64,000 nt of DNA from assembly GCA_007844125.1 (NCBI GenBank), contig CM017565.1:13802647-13866646 (forward strand), given 5' to 3'. Position 1 is the stretch's first letter. The number at the start of each line of letters is the position of its first letter. The translations under genes and the position numbers were made by a program. Under the pieces are notes generated by a model that had not been told where the DNA came from, ran no database searches, and saw only the letters and a list, made by a program, of their open reading frames with translations. The DNA comes from Sinonovacula constricta (Eukaryota; Mollusca; Bivalvia; Cardiida; Solecurtidae). Shown piece by piece: positions 13,423-27,355 of the stretch.

Positions 13423-14880
13423 TAGGGTTTTAAGGCCACAGGGTTTGACATGGCACCAGTAAAGTGACTGACTGCCATATCAAGGTCCCAGGGTTTGACA
13501 TGACTCCAGTAAAATGACTGACTGCCATAAAAAGGTCTCAGGGTTTGACATGACTCCAGTAACGAGACTGACTGCCATATAAAGGTCTCAGGGTTTGACA
13601 TGGCACCAGTAAAGTGGCTGACTGCCATAAAAAAGGTCCCAGGGTTTGACATGACAGCAGTAAAGTGACTGACTTCCATAAAAAGGCCCCAGAGTTTGAC
13701 ATGAAACCAGTAAAGTGACTGACTGCGATAAAATGGTCCCAGGGTTTGACATAGCTCCTCTAAAGTGACTGACTGCCATAAAACAGTCCTATGGTTTAAA
13801 ATGGCACCAGTTAAGTGACTGACTGCCATATAAAGGTCCCAGGGTTTGACATGGCACCAGTAAAGTGACTGACTGCCATAAAACAGTCCTAGGGTTTGAC
13901 ATGACACCAGTAAAGTGACTGACTGCCATAAAAAGGTCCCAGGATTTGACATGACACCAGTAAAGTGACTGACTGCCATATAAAGGTCCCAGGGTTTGAC
14001 ATGACACCAGTAAAGTGACTGACTGCCATAAAAAGGTCCCAGGGTTTGACATGATACCAGTAAAGTGACCGACTGCCATATAAAGGTCTCGGGGTTTGAC
14101 ATGACTCCAGTAAAGTGACTGACTGCTATAAAAAGGTCTCAGGGTTTGACATGACACCAGTAAAGTGACTGACTGCCATATAAAGGTCTCGGGGTTTGAC
14201 ATGACACCAGTAAAGTGACCGACTGCCATATAAAGGTCTTGGGGTTTGACATGACTCCAGTAAAGTGACTGACTGCTATAAAAAGGTCTCAGGGTTTGAC
14301 ATGGCACCAGTTAAATGACTGACTGCCATATAAAGGTATCAGGGTTTGACATGGCACCAGTAAAGTGACTGACTGCCATATCAAGGTCCCAGGGTTTGAC
14401 ATGACTCCAGTAAAATGACTGACTGCCATAAAAAGGTCTCAGGGTAAAGACATGACTCCAGTAAAGAGACTGACTGCCATATAAAGGTCTCAGGGTTTGA
14501 CATGGCACCAGTAAAGTGGCTGACTGCCATAAAAAGGTCCCAGAGTTTGACATGAAACCAGTAAAGTGACTGACTGCGATAAAATGGTCCCAGGGTTTGA
14601 CATAGCTCCTCTAAAGTGACTGACTGCCATAAAACAGTCCTATGGTTTAAAATGGCACCAGTTAAGTGACTGACTGCCATATAAAGGTCCCAGGGTTTGA
14701 CATGGCACCAGTAAAGAGACTGACTGCCATAAAAAGGTCTCAGGGTTTGACATGGCACCAGTAAAGTGACTGACTGCCATATAAAGGTCTCAGGGTTTGA
14801 CATGGCACCAGTAAAGTGGCTGACTGCCATAAAAAGGTCTCAGGGTTTGACATGGCACCAGTAAAGTGGCTGACTGCCAT

Positions 14881-17800
14881 AAAAAAGGTCCCAGGGTTTG
14901 ACATGACAGCAGTAAAGTGACTGACTTCCATAAAAAGGCCCCAGAGTTTGACATGAAACCAGTAAAGTGACTGACTGCGATAAAATGGTCCCAGGGTTTG
15001 ACATAGCTCCTCTAAAGTGACTGACTGCCATAAAACAGTCCTATGGTTTAAAATGGCACCAGTTAAGTGACTGACTGCCATATAAAGGTCCCAGGGTTTG
15101 ACATGGCACCAGTAAAGTGACTGACTGCCATAAAACAGTCCTAGGGTTTGACATGACACCAGTAAAGTGACTGACTGCCATAAAAAGGTCCCAGGATTTG
15201 ACATGGCACCAGTAAAGTGACTGACTGCCATAAAACAGTCCTAGGGTTTGACATGACACCAGTAAAGTGACTGACTGCCATATAACGGTCCCAGGGTTTG
15301 ACATGACACCAGTAAAGTGACTGACTGCCATAAAAAGGTCCCAGGGTTTGACATAATACCAGTAAAATGACCGACTGCCATATAAAGGTCTCGGGGTTTG
15401 ACATGACACCAGTAAAGTGACTGACTGCCATATAAAGGTCTCGGGGTTTGACATGACACCAGTAAAGTGACCGACTGCCATATAAAGGTCTTGGGGTTTG
15501 ACATGACTCCAGTAAAGTGACTGACTGTTATAAAAAGGTCTCAGGGTTTGACATGGCACCAGTTAAATGACTGACTGCCATATAAAGGTATCAGGGTTTG
15601 ACATGGCACCAGTAAAGTGACTGACTGCCATATCAAGGTCCCAGGGTTTGACATGACTCCAGTAAAATGACTGACTGCCATAAAAAGGTCTCAGGGTTTG
15701 ACATGACTCCAGTAAAGAGACTGACTGCCATATAAAGGTCTCAGGGTTTGACATGGCACCAGTAAAGTGGCTGACTGCCATAAAAAGGTCCCAGGGTTTG
15801 ACATGACAGCAGTAAAGTGACTGACTTCCATAAAAAGGCCCCAGAGTTTGACATGAAACCAGTAAAGTGACTGACTGCGATAAAATGGTCCCAGGGTTTG
15901 ACATAGCTCCTCTAAAGTGACTGACTGCCATAAAACAGTCCTATGGTTTAAAATGGCACCAGTTAAGTGACTGACTGCCATATAAAGGTCCCAGGGTTTG
16001 ACATGGCACCAGTAAAGAGACTGACTGCCATATAAAGGTCTCAGGGTTTGACATGGCACCAGTAAAGTGGCTGACTGCCATAAAAAAGGTCCCAGGGTTT
16101 GATATGGCACCAGTAAAGTGACTGACTGCGATAAAATGGTCCCAGGGTTTGACATAGCTCCTCTAAAGTGACTGACTGCCATAAAACAGTCCTATGGTTT
16201 AAAATGGCACCAGTTAAGTGACTGACTGCCATATAAAGGTCCCAGGGTTTGACATGGCACCAGTAAAGTGACTGACTGCCATAAAACAGTCCTAGGGTTT
16301 GACATGACACCAGTAAAGTGACTGACTGCCATAAAAAGGTCCCAGGATTTGACATGGCACCAGTAAAGTGACTGACTGCCATAAAACAGTCCTAGGGTTT
16401 GACATGACACCAGTAAAGTGACTGACTGCCATATAACGGTCCCAGGGTTTGACATGACACCAGTAAAGTGACTGACTGCCATAAAAAGGTCCCAGGGTTT
16501 GACATAATACCAGTAAAATGACCGACTGCCATATAAAGGTCTCGGGGTTTGACATGACACCAGTAAAGTGACTGACTGCCATATAAAGGTCTCGGGGTTT
16601 GACATGACACCAGTAAAGTGACCGACTGCCATATAAAGGTCTTGGGGTTTGACATGACTCCAGTAAAGTGACTGACTGCTATAAAAAGGTCTCAGGGTTT
16701 GACATGGCACCAGTTAAATGACTGACTGCCATATAAAGGTATCAGGGTTTGACATGGCACCAGTAAAGTGACTGACTGCCATATCAAGGTCCCAGGGTTT
16801 GACATGAAACCAGTAAAGTGACTGACTGCGATAAAATGGTCCCAGGGTTTGACATAGCTCCTCTAAAGTAACTGACTGCCATTAAACAGTCCTATGGTTT
16901 AAAATGGCACCAGTTAAGTGACTGACTGCCATATAAAGGTCCCAGGGTTTGACATGGCACCAGTAAAGAGACTGACTGCCATATAAAGGTCTCAGGGTTT
17001 GACATGGCACCAGTAAAGTGGCTGACTGCCATAAAAAAGGTCCCAGGGTTTGATATGGCACCAGTAAAGTGACTGACTGCCATATAAAGGTCTTGGGGTT
17101 TGACATGACACCAGTAAAGTGACTGACTGCCATATCAAGGTCCCAGGGTTTGACATGACTCAAGTAAAGTGACTGACAGCCATATAAACATCCCAGGGTT
17201 TGACATGGCTCCAGTAAAGTGACTGACTGCCATATAAAGGTCCAAGGGTTTGACATGACTCCAGTAAAGTGACTGATTGCCATATAAAGGTCCCAGGGTT
17301 TGACATGGCACCAGTAAAGTGACTGACTGCCATATAAAGGTCTCGGGGTTTGATATGACACCAGTAAAGTGACTGACTGCCATATAAAGGTCTCAGGGTT
17401 TGACATGACACCAGTAAAGTGACTGACTGCCATATAAAGGTCCCAGGGTTTGACATGACACCAGTAAAGTGGCTGACTGCCATATAAAGGTCTCGGGGTT
17501 TGACATGGCACCAGTAAAGTGACTGACTGCCATATAAAGGTCTTGGGGTTTGACATGACACCAGTAAAGTGACTGACTGCCATATAAAGGTCCCAGGGTT
17601 TGACATGACACCAGTAAAGTGACTGACTGCCATATAAAGGTCTTGGGGTTTGATATGGCACCAGTAAAGTGACTGACTGCCATATAAAGGTCTTGGGGTT
17701 TGACATGACACCAGTAAAGTGACTGACTGCCATATAAAGGTCTCGGGGTTTGACATGACACCAGTAAAGTGACTGACTGCCATATAAAGGTCTTGGGGTT

Positions 17801-19983
17801 TGACATGACACCATTAAAGTGACTGACTGCCATATAAAGGTCTCGGGGTTTGACATGACACCAGTAAAGTGACTGACTGCCATATAAAGGTCTCGGGGTT
17901 TGACATGGCACCAGTAAAGTGACTGACTGCCATATAAAGGTCTTGGGGTTTGACATGACACCAGTAAAGTGACTGACTGCCATATAAAGGTCCCAGGGTT
18001 TGACATGGCACCAGTAAAGTAACTGACTGCCATATAAAGGTCCCAGGGTTTGACATGACACCAGTAAAGTGACTGACTGCCATATAATGGTCCCAGGGTT
18101 TGACATGGCTCCAGTAAAGTGACTGACTGCCATATAAAGGTCCCAGGGTTTGATATGGCACCAGTAAAGTGACTGACTGCCATATAAAGGTCTTGGGGTT
18201 TGACATGACACCAGTAAAGTGACTGACTGCCATATCAAGGTCCCAGGGTTTGACATGACTCCAGTAAAGTGACTGACAGCCATATAAACATCCCAGGGTT
18301 TGACATGGCTCCAGTAAAGTGACTGACTGCCAAACAAAGGTCCCAGGGTTTGACATGACACCAGTAAAGTGACTGATTGCCATAAAACAGTCCTAGGTTT
18401 TGTCATGGCTCCAGTAAAGTACCTGACTGCCATAGAATGGTCCCAGGTTTTGACATGACTCCAGTAAAGTGACTGACTGCTATAAAAAGGTCTCAGGGTT
18501 TGACATGGCACCAGTTAAATGACTGACTGCCATATAAAGGTATCAGGGTTTGACATGGCACCAGTAAAGTGACTGACTGCCATATCAAGGTCCCAGGGTT
18601 TGACATGACTCCAGTAAAATGACTGACTGCCATAAAAAGGTCTCAGGGTTTGACATGACACCAGTAAAGTGACTGACTGCCATATAAAGATCTTGGGGTT
18701 TGACATGACACCAGTAAAGAGACTGACTGCCATATAAAGGTCTCAGGGTTTGACATGGCACCAGTAAAGTGGCTGACTGCCATAAAAAAGGTCCCAGGGT
18801 TTGACATGACAGCAGTAAAGTGACTGACTTCCATAAAAAGGCCCCAGAGTTTGACATGAAACCAGTAAAGTGACTGACTGCGATAAAATGGTCCCAGGGT
18901 TTGACATAGCTCCTCTAAAGTGACTGACTGCCATAAAACAGTCCTATGGTTTAAAATGGCACCAGTTAAGTGACTGACTGCCATATAAAGGTCCCAGGGT
19001 TTGACATGGCACCAGTAAAGTGACTGACTGCCATAAAACAGTCCTAGGGTTTGACATGACACCAGTAAAGTGACTGACTGCCATAAAAAGGTCCCAGGAT
19101 TTGACATGGCACCAGTAAAGTGACTGACTGCCATAAAACAGTCCTAGGGTTTGACATGACACCAGTAAAGTGACTGACTGCCATATAAAGGTCCCAGGGT
19201 TTGACATGACACCAGTAAAGTGACTGACTGCCATAAAAAGGTCCCAGGGTTTGACATGATACCAGTAAAGTGACCGACTGCCATATAAAGGTCTCGGGGT
19301 TTGACATGACTCCAGTAAAGTGACTGACTGCTATAAAAAGGTCTCAGGGTTTGACATGACACCAGTAAAGTGACTGACTGCCATATAAAGGTCTCGGGGT
19401 TTGACATGACACCAGTAAAGTGACTGACTGCCATATAAAGGTCCCAGGGTTTGACATGACACCAGTAAAGTGACCGACTGCCATATAAAGGTCTTGGGGT
19501 TTGACATGACACCAGTAAAGTGACCGACTGCCATATAAAGGTCTTGGGGTTTGACATGACTCCAGTAAAGTGACTGACTGCCATATAACGGTCTCGGGGT
19601 TTGACATGACACCAGTAAAGTGACCGACTGCCATATAAAGGTCTCGGGGTTTGACATGACACCAGTAAAGTGACTGACTGCCATATAAAGGTCCCAGGGT
19701 TTGACATGACTCCAGTAAAGTGACTGACTGCTATAAAAAGGTCTCAGGGTTTGACATGGCACCAGTTAAATGACTGACTGCCATATAAAGGTATCAGGGT
19801 TTGACATGGCACCAGTAAAGTGACTGACTGCCATATCAAGGTCCCAGGGTTTGACATGACTCCAGTAAAATGACTGACTGCCATAAAAAGGTCTCAGGGT
19901 TTGACATGACTCCAGTAAAGAGACTGACTGCCATATAAAGGTCTCAGGGTTTGACATGGCACCAGTAAAGTGGCTGACTGCCA
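14881..19983. repeat. Higher-order unit, copy A (about 5,103 bp)
   Basis: Within the 50-bp array, positions from about 14,885 reappear at a constant offset of 5,103 bp. Examples are 16,882 and 21,985, 17,393 and 22,496, 18,515 and 23,618, 19,766 and 24,869. Conceptual translations of 372 and 189 residues from the two copies are identical and others differ at single residues. Upstream of the left edge a one-base indel in an A-run and then real sequence differences end the match. Confidence 0.9.
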
Positions 19984-22900
19984 TAAAAAGGTCCCAGGGT
20001 TTGACATGACAGCAGTAAAGTGACTGACTTCCATAAAAAGGCCCCAGAGTTTGACATGAAACCAGTCAAGTGACTGACTGCGATAAAATGGTCCCAGGGT
20101 TTGACATAGCTCCTCTAAAGTGACTGACTGCCATAAAACAGTCCTATGGTTTAAAATGGCACCAGTTAAGTGACTGACTGCCATATAACGGTCCCAGGGT
20201 TTGACATGGCACCAGTAAAGTGACTGACTGCCATAAAACAGTCCTAGGGTTTGACATGACACCAGTAAAGTGACTGACTGCCATAAAAAGGTCCCAGGAT
20301 TTGACATGGCACCAGTAAAGTGACTGACTGCCATAAAACAGTCCTAGGGTTTGACATGACACCAGTAAAGTGACTGACTGCCATATAACGGTCCCAGGGT
20401 TTGACATGACACCAGTAAAGTGACTGACTGCCATAAAAAGGTCCCAGGGTTTGACATAATACCAGTAAAATGACCGACTGCCATATAAAGGTCTCGGGGT
20501 TTGACATGACACCAGTAAAGTGACTGACTGCCATATAAAGGTCTCGGGGTTTGACATGACACCAGTAAAGTGACCGACTGCCATATAAAGGTCTTGGGGT
20601 TTGACATGACTCCAGTAAAGTGACTGACTGTTATAAAAAGGTCTCAGGGTTTGACATGGCACCAGTTAAATGACTGACTGCCATATAAAGGTATCAGGGT
20701 TTGACATGGCACCAGTAAAGTGACTGACTGCCATATCAAGGTCCCAGGGTTTGACATGACTCCAGTAAAATGACTGACTGCCATAAAAAGGTCTCAGGGT
20801 TTGACATGACTCCAGTAAAGAGACTGACTGCCATATAAAGGTCTCAGGGTTTGACATGGCACCAGTAAAGTGGCTGACTGCCATAAAAAGGTCCCAGGGT
20901 TTGACATGACAGCAGTAAAGTGACTGACTTCCATAAAAAGGCCCCAGAGTTTGACATGAAACCAGTAAAGTGACTGACTGCGATAAAATGGTCCCAGGGT
21001 TTGACATAGCTCCTCTAAAGTGACTGACTGCCATAAAACAGTCCTATGGTTTAAAATGGCACCAGTTAAGTGACTGACTGCCATATAAAGGTCCCAGGGT
21101 TTGACATGGCACCAGTAAAGAGACTGACTGCCATATAAAGGTCTCAGGGTTTGACATGGCACCAGTAAAGTGGCTGACTGCCATAAAAAAGGTCCCAGGG
21201 TTTGATATGGCACCAGTAAAGTGACTGACTGCGATAAAATGGTCCCAGGGTTTGACATAGCTCCTCTAAAGTGACTGACTGCCATAAAACAGTCCTATGG
21301 TTTAAAATGGCACCAGTTAAGTGACTGACTGCCATATAAAGGTCCCAGGGTTTGACATGGCACCAGTAAAGTGACTGACTGCCATAAAACAGTCCTAGGG
21401 TTTGACATGACACCAGTAAAGTGACTGACTGCCATAAAAAGGTCCCAGGATTTGACATGGCACCAGTAAAGTGACTGACTGCCATAAAACAGTCCTAGGG
21501 TTTGACATGACACCAGTAAAGTGACTGACTGCCATATAACGGTCCCAGGGTTTGACATGACACCAGTAAAGTGACTGACTGCCATAAAAAGGTCCCAGGG
21601 TTTGACATAATACCAGTAAAATGACCGACTGCCATATAAAGGTCTCGGGGTTTGACATGACACCAGTAAAGTGACTGACTGCCATATAAAGGTCTCGGGG
21701 TTTGACATGACACCAGTAAAGTGACCGACTGCCATATAAAGGTCTTGGGGTTTGACATGACTCCAGTAAAGTGACTGACTGCTATAAAAAGGTCTCAGGG
21801 TTTGACATGGCACCAGTTAAATGACTGACTGCCATATAAAGGTATCAGGGTTTGACATGGCACCAGTAAAGTGACTGACTGCCATATCAAGGTCCCAGGG
21901 TTTGACATGAAACCAGTAAAGTGACTGACTGCGATAAAATGGTCCCAGGGTTTGACATAGCTCCTCTAAAGTAACTGACTGCCATTAAACAGTCCTATGG
22001 TTTAAAATGGCACCAGTTAAGTGACTGACTGCCATATAAAGGTCCCAGGGTTTGACATGGCACCAGTAAAGAGACTGACTGCCATATAAAGGTCTCAGGG
22101 TTTGACATGGCACCAGTAAAGTGGCTGACTGCCATAAAAAAGGTCCCAGGGTTTGATATGGCACCAGTAAAGTGACTGACTGCCATATAAAGGTCTTGGG
22201 GTTTGACATGACACCAGTAAAGTGACTGACTGCCATATCAAGGTCCCAGGGTTTGACATGACTCCAGTAAAGTGACTGACAGCCATATAAACATCCCAGG
22301 GTTTGACATGGCTCCAGTAAAGTGACTGACTGCCATATAAAGGTCCAAGGGTTTGACATGACTCCAGTAAAGTGACTGATTGCCATATAAAGGTCCCAGG
22401 GTTTGACATGGCACCAGTAAAGTGACTGACTGCCATATAAAGGTCTCGGGGTTTGATATGACACCAGTAAAGTGACTGACTGCCATATAAAGGTCTCAGG
22501 GTTTGACATGACACCAGTAAAGTGACTGACTGCCATATAAAGGTCCCAGGGTTTGACATGACACCAGTAAAGTGGCTGACTGCCATATAAAGGTCTCGGG
22601 GTTTGACATGGCACCAGTAAAGTGACTGACTGCCATATAAAGGTCTTGGGGTTTGACATGACACCAGTAAAGTGACTGACTGCCATATAAAGGTCCCAGG
22701 GTTTGACATGACACCAGTAAAGTGACTGACTGCCATATAAAGGTCTTGGGGTTTGATATGGCACCAGTAAAGTGACTGACTGCCATATAAAGGTCTTGGG
22801 GTTTGACATGACACCAGTAAAGTGACTGACTGCCATATAAAGGTCTCGGGGTTTGACATGACACCAGTAAAGTGACTGACTGCCATATAAAGGTCTTGGG

Positions 22901-25086
22901 GTTTGACATGACACCATTAAAGTGACTGACTGCCATATAAAGGTCTCGGGGTTTGACATGACACCAGTAAAGTGACTGACTGCCATATAAAGGTCTCGGG
23001 GTTTGACATGGCACCAGTAAAGTGACTGACTGCCATATAAAGGTCTTGGGGTTTGACATGACACCAGTAAAGTGACTGACTGCCATATAAAGGTCCCAGG
23101 GTTTGACATGGCACCAGTAAAGTAACTGACTGCCATATAAAGGTCCCAGGGTTTGACATGACACCAGTAAAGTGACTGACTGCCATATAATGGTCCCAGG
23201 GTTTGACATGGCTCCAGTAAAGTGACTGACTGCCATATAAAGGTCCCAGGGTTTGATATGGCACCAGTAAAGTGACTGACTGCCATATAAAGGTCTTGGG
23301 GTTTGACATGACACCAGTAAAGTGACTGACTGCCATATCAAGGTCCCAGGGTTTGACATGACTCCAGTAAAGTGACTGACAGCCATATAAACATCCCAGG
23401 GTTTGACATGGCTCCAGTAAAGTGACTGACTGCCAAACAAAGGTCCCAGGGTTTGACATGACACCAGTAAAGTGACTGATTGCCATAAAACAGTCCTAGG
23501 TTTTGTCATGGCTCCAGTAAAGTACCTGACTGCCATAGAATGGTCCCAGGTTTTGACATGACTCCAGTAAAGTGACTGACTGCTATAAAAAGGTCTCAGG
23601 GTTTGACATGGCACCAGTTAAATGACTGACTGCCATATAAAGGTATCAGGGTTTGACATGGCACCAGTAAAGTGACTGACTGCCATATCAAGGTCCCAGG
23701 GTTTGACATGACTCCAGTAAAATGACTGACTGCCATAAAAAGGTCTCAGGGTTTGACATGACACCAGTAAAGTGACTGACTGCCATATAAAGATCTTGGG
23801 GTTTGACATGACACCAGTAAAGAGACTGACTGCCATATAAAGGTCTCAGGGTTTGACATGGCACCAGTAAAGTGGCTGACTGCCATAAAAAAGGTCCCAG
23901 GGTTTGACATGACAGCAGTAAAGTGACTGACTTCCATAAAAAGGCCCCAGAGTTTGACATGAAACCAGTAAAGTGACTGACTGCGATAAAATGGTCCCAG
24001 GGTTTGACATAGCTCCTCTAAAGTGACTGACTGCCATAAAACAGTCCTATGGTTTAAAATGGCACCAGTTAAGTGACTGACTGCCATATAAAGGTCCCAG
24101 GGTTTGACATGGCACCAGTAAAGTGACTGACTGCCATAAAACAGTCCTAGGGTTTGACATGACACCAGTAAAGTGACTGACTGCCATAAAAAGGTCCCAG
24201 GATTTGACATGGCACCAGTAAAGTGACTGACTGCCATAAAACAGTCCTAGGGTTTGACATGACACCAGTAAAGTGACTGACTGCCATATAAAGGTCCCAG
24301 GGTTTGACATGACACCAGTAAAGTGACTGACTGCCATAAAAAGGTCCCAGGGTTTGACATGATACCAGTAAAGTGACCGACTGCCATATAAAGGTCTCGG
24401 GGTTTGACATGACTCCAGTAAAGTGACTGACTGCTATAAAAAGGTCTCAGGGTTTGACATGACACCAGTAAAGTGACTGACTGCCATATAAAGGTCTCGG
24501 GGTTTGACATGACACCAGTAAAGTGACTGACTGCCATATAAAGGTCCCAGGGTTTGACATGACACCAGTAAAGTGACCGACTGCCATATAAAGGTCTTGG
24601 GGTTTGACATGACACCAGTAAAGTGACCGACTGCCATATAAAGGTCTTGGGGTTTGACATGACTCCAGTAAAGTGACTGACTGCCATATAAAGGTCTCGG
24701 GGTTTGACATGACACCAGTAAAGTGACCGACTGCCATATAAAGGTCTCGGGGTTTGACATGACACCAGTAAAGTGACTGACTGCCATATAAAGGTCCCAG
24801 GGTTTGACATGACTCCAGTAAAGTGACTGACTGCTATAAAAAGGTCTCAGGGTTTGACATGGCACCAGTTAAATGACTGACTGCCATATAAAGGTATCAG
24901 GGTTTGACATGGCACCAGTAAAGTGACTGACTGCCATATCAAGGTCCCAGGGTTTGACATGACTCCAGTAAAATGACTGACTGCCATAAAAAGGTCTCAG
25001 GGTTTGACATGACTCCAGTAAAGAGACTGACTGCCATATAAAGGTCTCAGGGTTTGACATGGCACCAGTAAAGTGGCTGACTGCCA
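19984..25086. repeat. Higher-order unit, copy B (about 5,103 bp), plus partial third copy to about 25,635
   Basis: Direct tandem copy of copy A, separated from it by nothing. Point differences are rare; one example is caagtaaag at about 17,160 in copy A against ccagtaaag at about 22,263. After 25,086 the same order of variant units continues to about 25,635 before it diverges, so the duplication covers about 2.1 copies. Confidence 0.88.
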
Positions 25087-27355
25087 TAAAAAGGTCCCAG
25101 GGTTTGACATGACAGCAGTAAAGTGACTGACTTCCATAAAAAGGCCCCAGAGTTTGACATGAAACCAGTCAAGTGACTGACTGCGATAAAATGGTCCCAG
25201 GGTTTGACATAGCTCCTCTAAAGTGACTGACTGCCATAAAACAGTCCTATGGTTTAAAATGGCACCAGTTAAGTGACTGACTGCCATATAAAGGTCCCAG
25301 GGTTTGACATGGCACCAGTAAAGTGACTGACTGCCATAAAACAGTCCTAGGGTTTGACATGACACCAGTAAAGTGACTGACTGCCATAAAAAGGTCCCAG
25401 GATTTGACATGGCACCAGTAAAGTGACTGACTGCCATAAAACAGTCCTAGGGTTTGACATGACACCAGTAAAGTGACTGACTGCCATATAAAGGTCCCAG
25501 GGTTTGACATGACACCAGTAAAGTGACTGACTGCCATAAAAAGGTCCCAGGGTTTGACATGATACCAGTAAAGTGACCGACTGCCATATAAAGGTCTCGG
25601 GGTTTGACATGACACCAGTAAAGTGACTGACTGCCATAAAAAGGCCCCAGGGTTTGACATGACTCCAGTAAAATGACAGACTGCCATAAAAAGGCCCCAG
25701 GGTTTGACATGACACCAGTAAAGTGACTGACTGCCATATAAAGGTCTCGGGCTTTGACATGGCACCAGTAAAGTGACTGACTGCTATAAAAAGGTCCCAG
25801 GGTTTGACATGGCACCAGTAAAGTGACTGACTGCTATAAAAAGGTCCCAGGGTTTGACATGATACCAGTAAAGTGACCGACTGCCATATAAAGGTCTCGG
25901 GGTTTGACATGACACCAGTAAAGTGACTGACTGCCATAAATAGGCCCCAGGGTTTGACATGACACCAGTAAAGTGACTGACTGCCATATAAAGGTCTCGG
26001 GGTTTGACATGACACCAGTAAAGTGACTGACTGCCATATAAAGGTCTCGGGGTTTGACATGACACCAGTAAAGTGACTGACTACCATAAAACAGTCCTAG
26101 GGTTTGACATGACTCCAGTAAAATGACAGACTGCCATAAAAAGGCCCCAGGGTTTGACATGACACCAGTAAAGTGACTGACTGCCATATAAAGGTCTCGG
26201 GGTTTGACATGACACCAGTAAAGTGACTGACTGCCATAAAAAGGTCCCAGGGTTTGACATGATACCAGTAAAGTGACCGACTGCCATATCAAGGCCCCAG
26301 GGTTTGACATGACACCAGTAAAGTGACTGACTGCCATATAAAGGTCCCAAGGTTTGACATGACACCAGTAAAGTGACTGACTGCCATATAAAGGTCCCAA
26401 GGTTTGACATGGCACCAGTAAAGTGACTGACTGCCATATAAAGGTCCCAGGGTTTGACATGACACCAGTAAAGTGACTGACTGCTATATAAAGGTCTCGG
26501 GGTTTGACATGACACCATTAAAGTGACTGACTACCATATAAAGATCTCGGGGTTTGACATGACACCAGTAAAGTGACTGACTGCCATATAAAGGTCTTGG
26601 GGTTTGACATGACACCAGTAAAGTGACTGACTACCATATAAAGATCTCGGGGTTTGACATGACACCAGTAAAGTGACTGACTGCCATATAAAGGTCTCGG
26701 GGTTTGACATGACACCAGTAAAGTGACTGACTACCATATAAAGATCTCAGGGTTTGACATGACACCAGTAAAGTGACCGACTGCCATATAAAGGTCTTGG
26801 GGTTTGACATGACTCCAGTAAAGTGACTGACTGCCATATAAAGGTCTCGGGGTTTGACATGACACCAGTAAAGTGACTGACTGCCATATAATGGTCCCAG
26901 GGTTTGACATGACACCAGTAAAGTGACCGACTACCATATAAAGGTCTCGGGGGTTTGACATGACACCAGTAAAGTGACTGACTACCATATAAAGATCTCG
27001 GGGTTTGACATGACACCAGTAAAGTGACTGACTGCCATATAAAGGTCTCGGGGTTTGACATGACACCATTAAAGTGACTGACAGCCATATAAACGTCCCA
27101 GGGTTTGACATGGCACCAGTAAAGTGACTGACTGCCATAAAAAGGCCCCAGGGTTTGACATGACACCAGTAAAGTGACTGACTGCCATAAAACGGTCCCA
27201 GGATTTGACATGGCACCAGTAAAGTGACTGACTGCCATAAAACAGTCCTATGTTTGATATGGCACCAGTAAAGTGACTGACTGCCATATTAAGGTCCCAG
27301 GGTTTGACATGACACCAGTAAAGTGACTGACTGCCACAAAAAGGTCCCAGGGTTT

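Larger units (their letters stand above)
13437..27355. repeat. 50-bp minisatellite array, about 278 units, with higher-order structure
   Basis: Units of 50 bp containing cagggtttgacatggcacca, gtaaagtgactgactgcc and atataaaggtcc. Common variants are ccataaaaagg, ccataaaacagtcct, ccatatcaagg and gcgataaaatgg. Since 50 is not divisible by three, the minus strand gives a 50-residue periodic translation through all three frames, which explains dozens of overlapping frames of up to 433 codons. None has a non-repetitive start or domain. The array begins within about 20 bp of the end of the 57-bp array. Internal blocks of about 1.15 and 1.25 kb recur, nested in a 5.1-kb higher-order unit. Confidence 0.97.
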
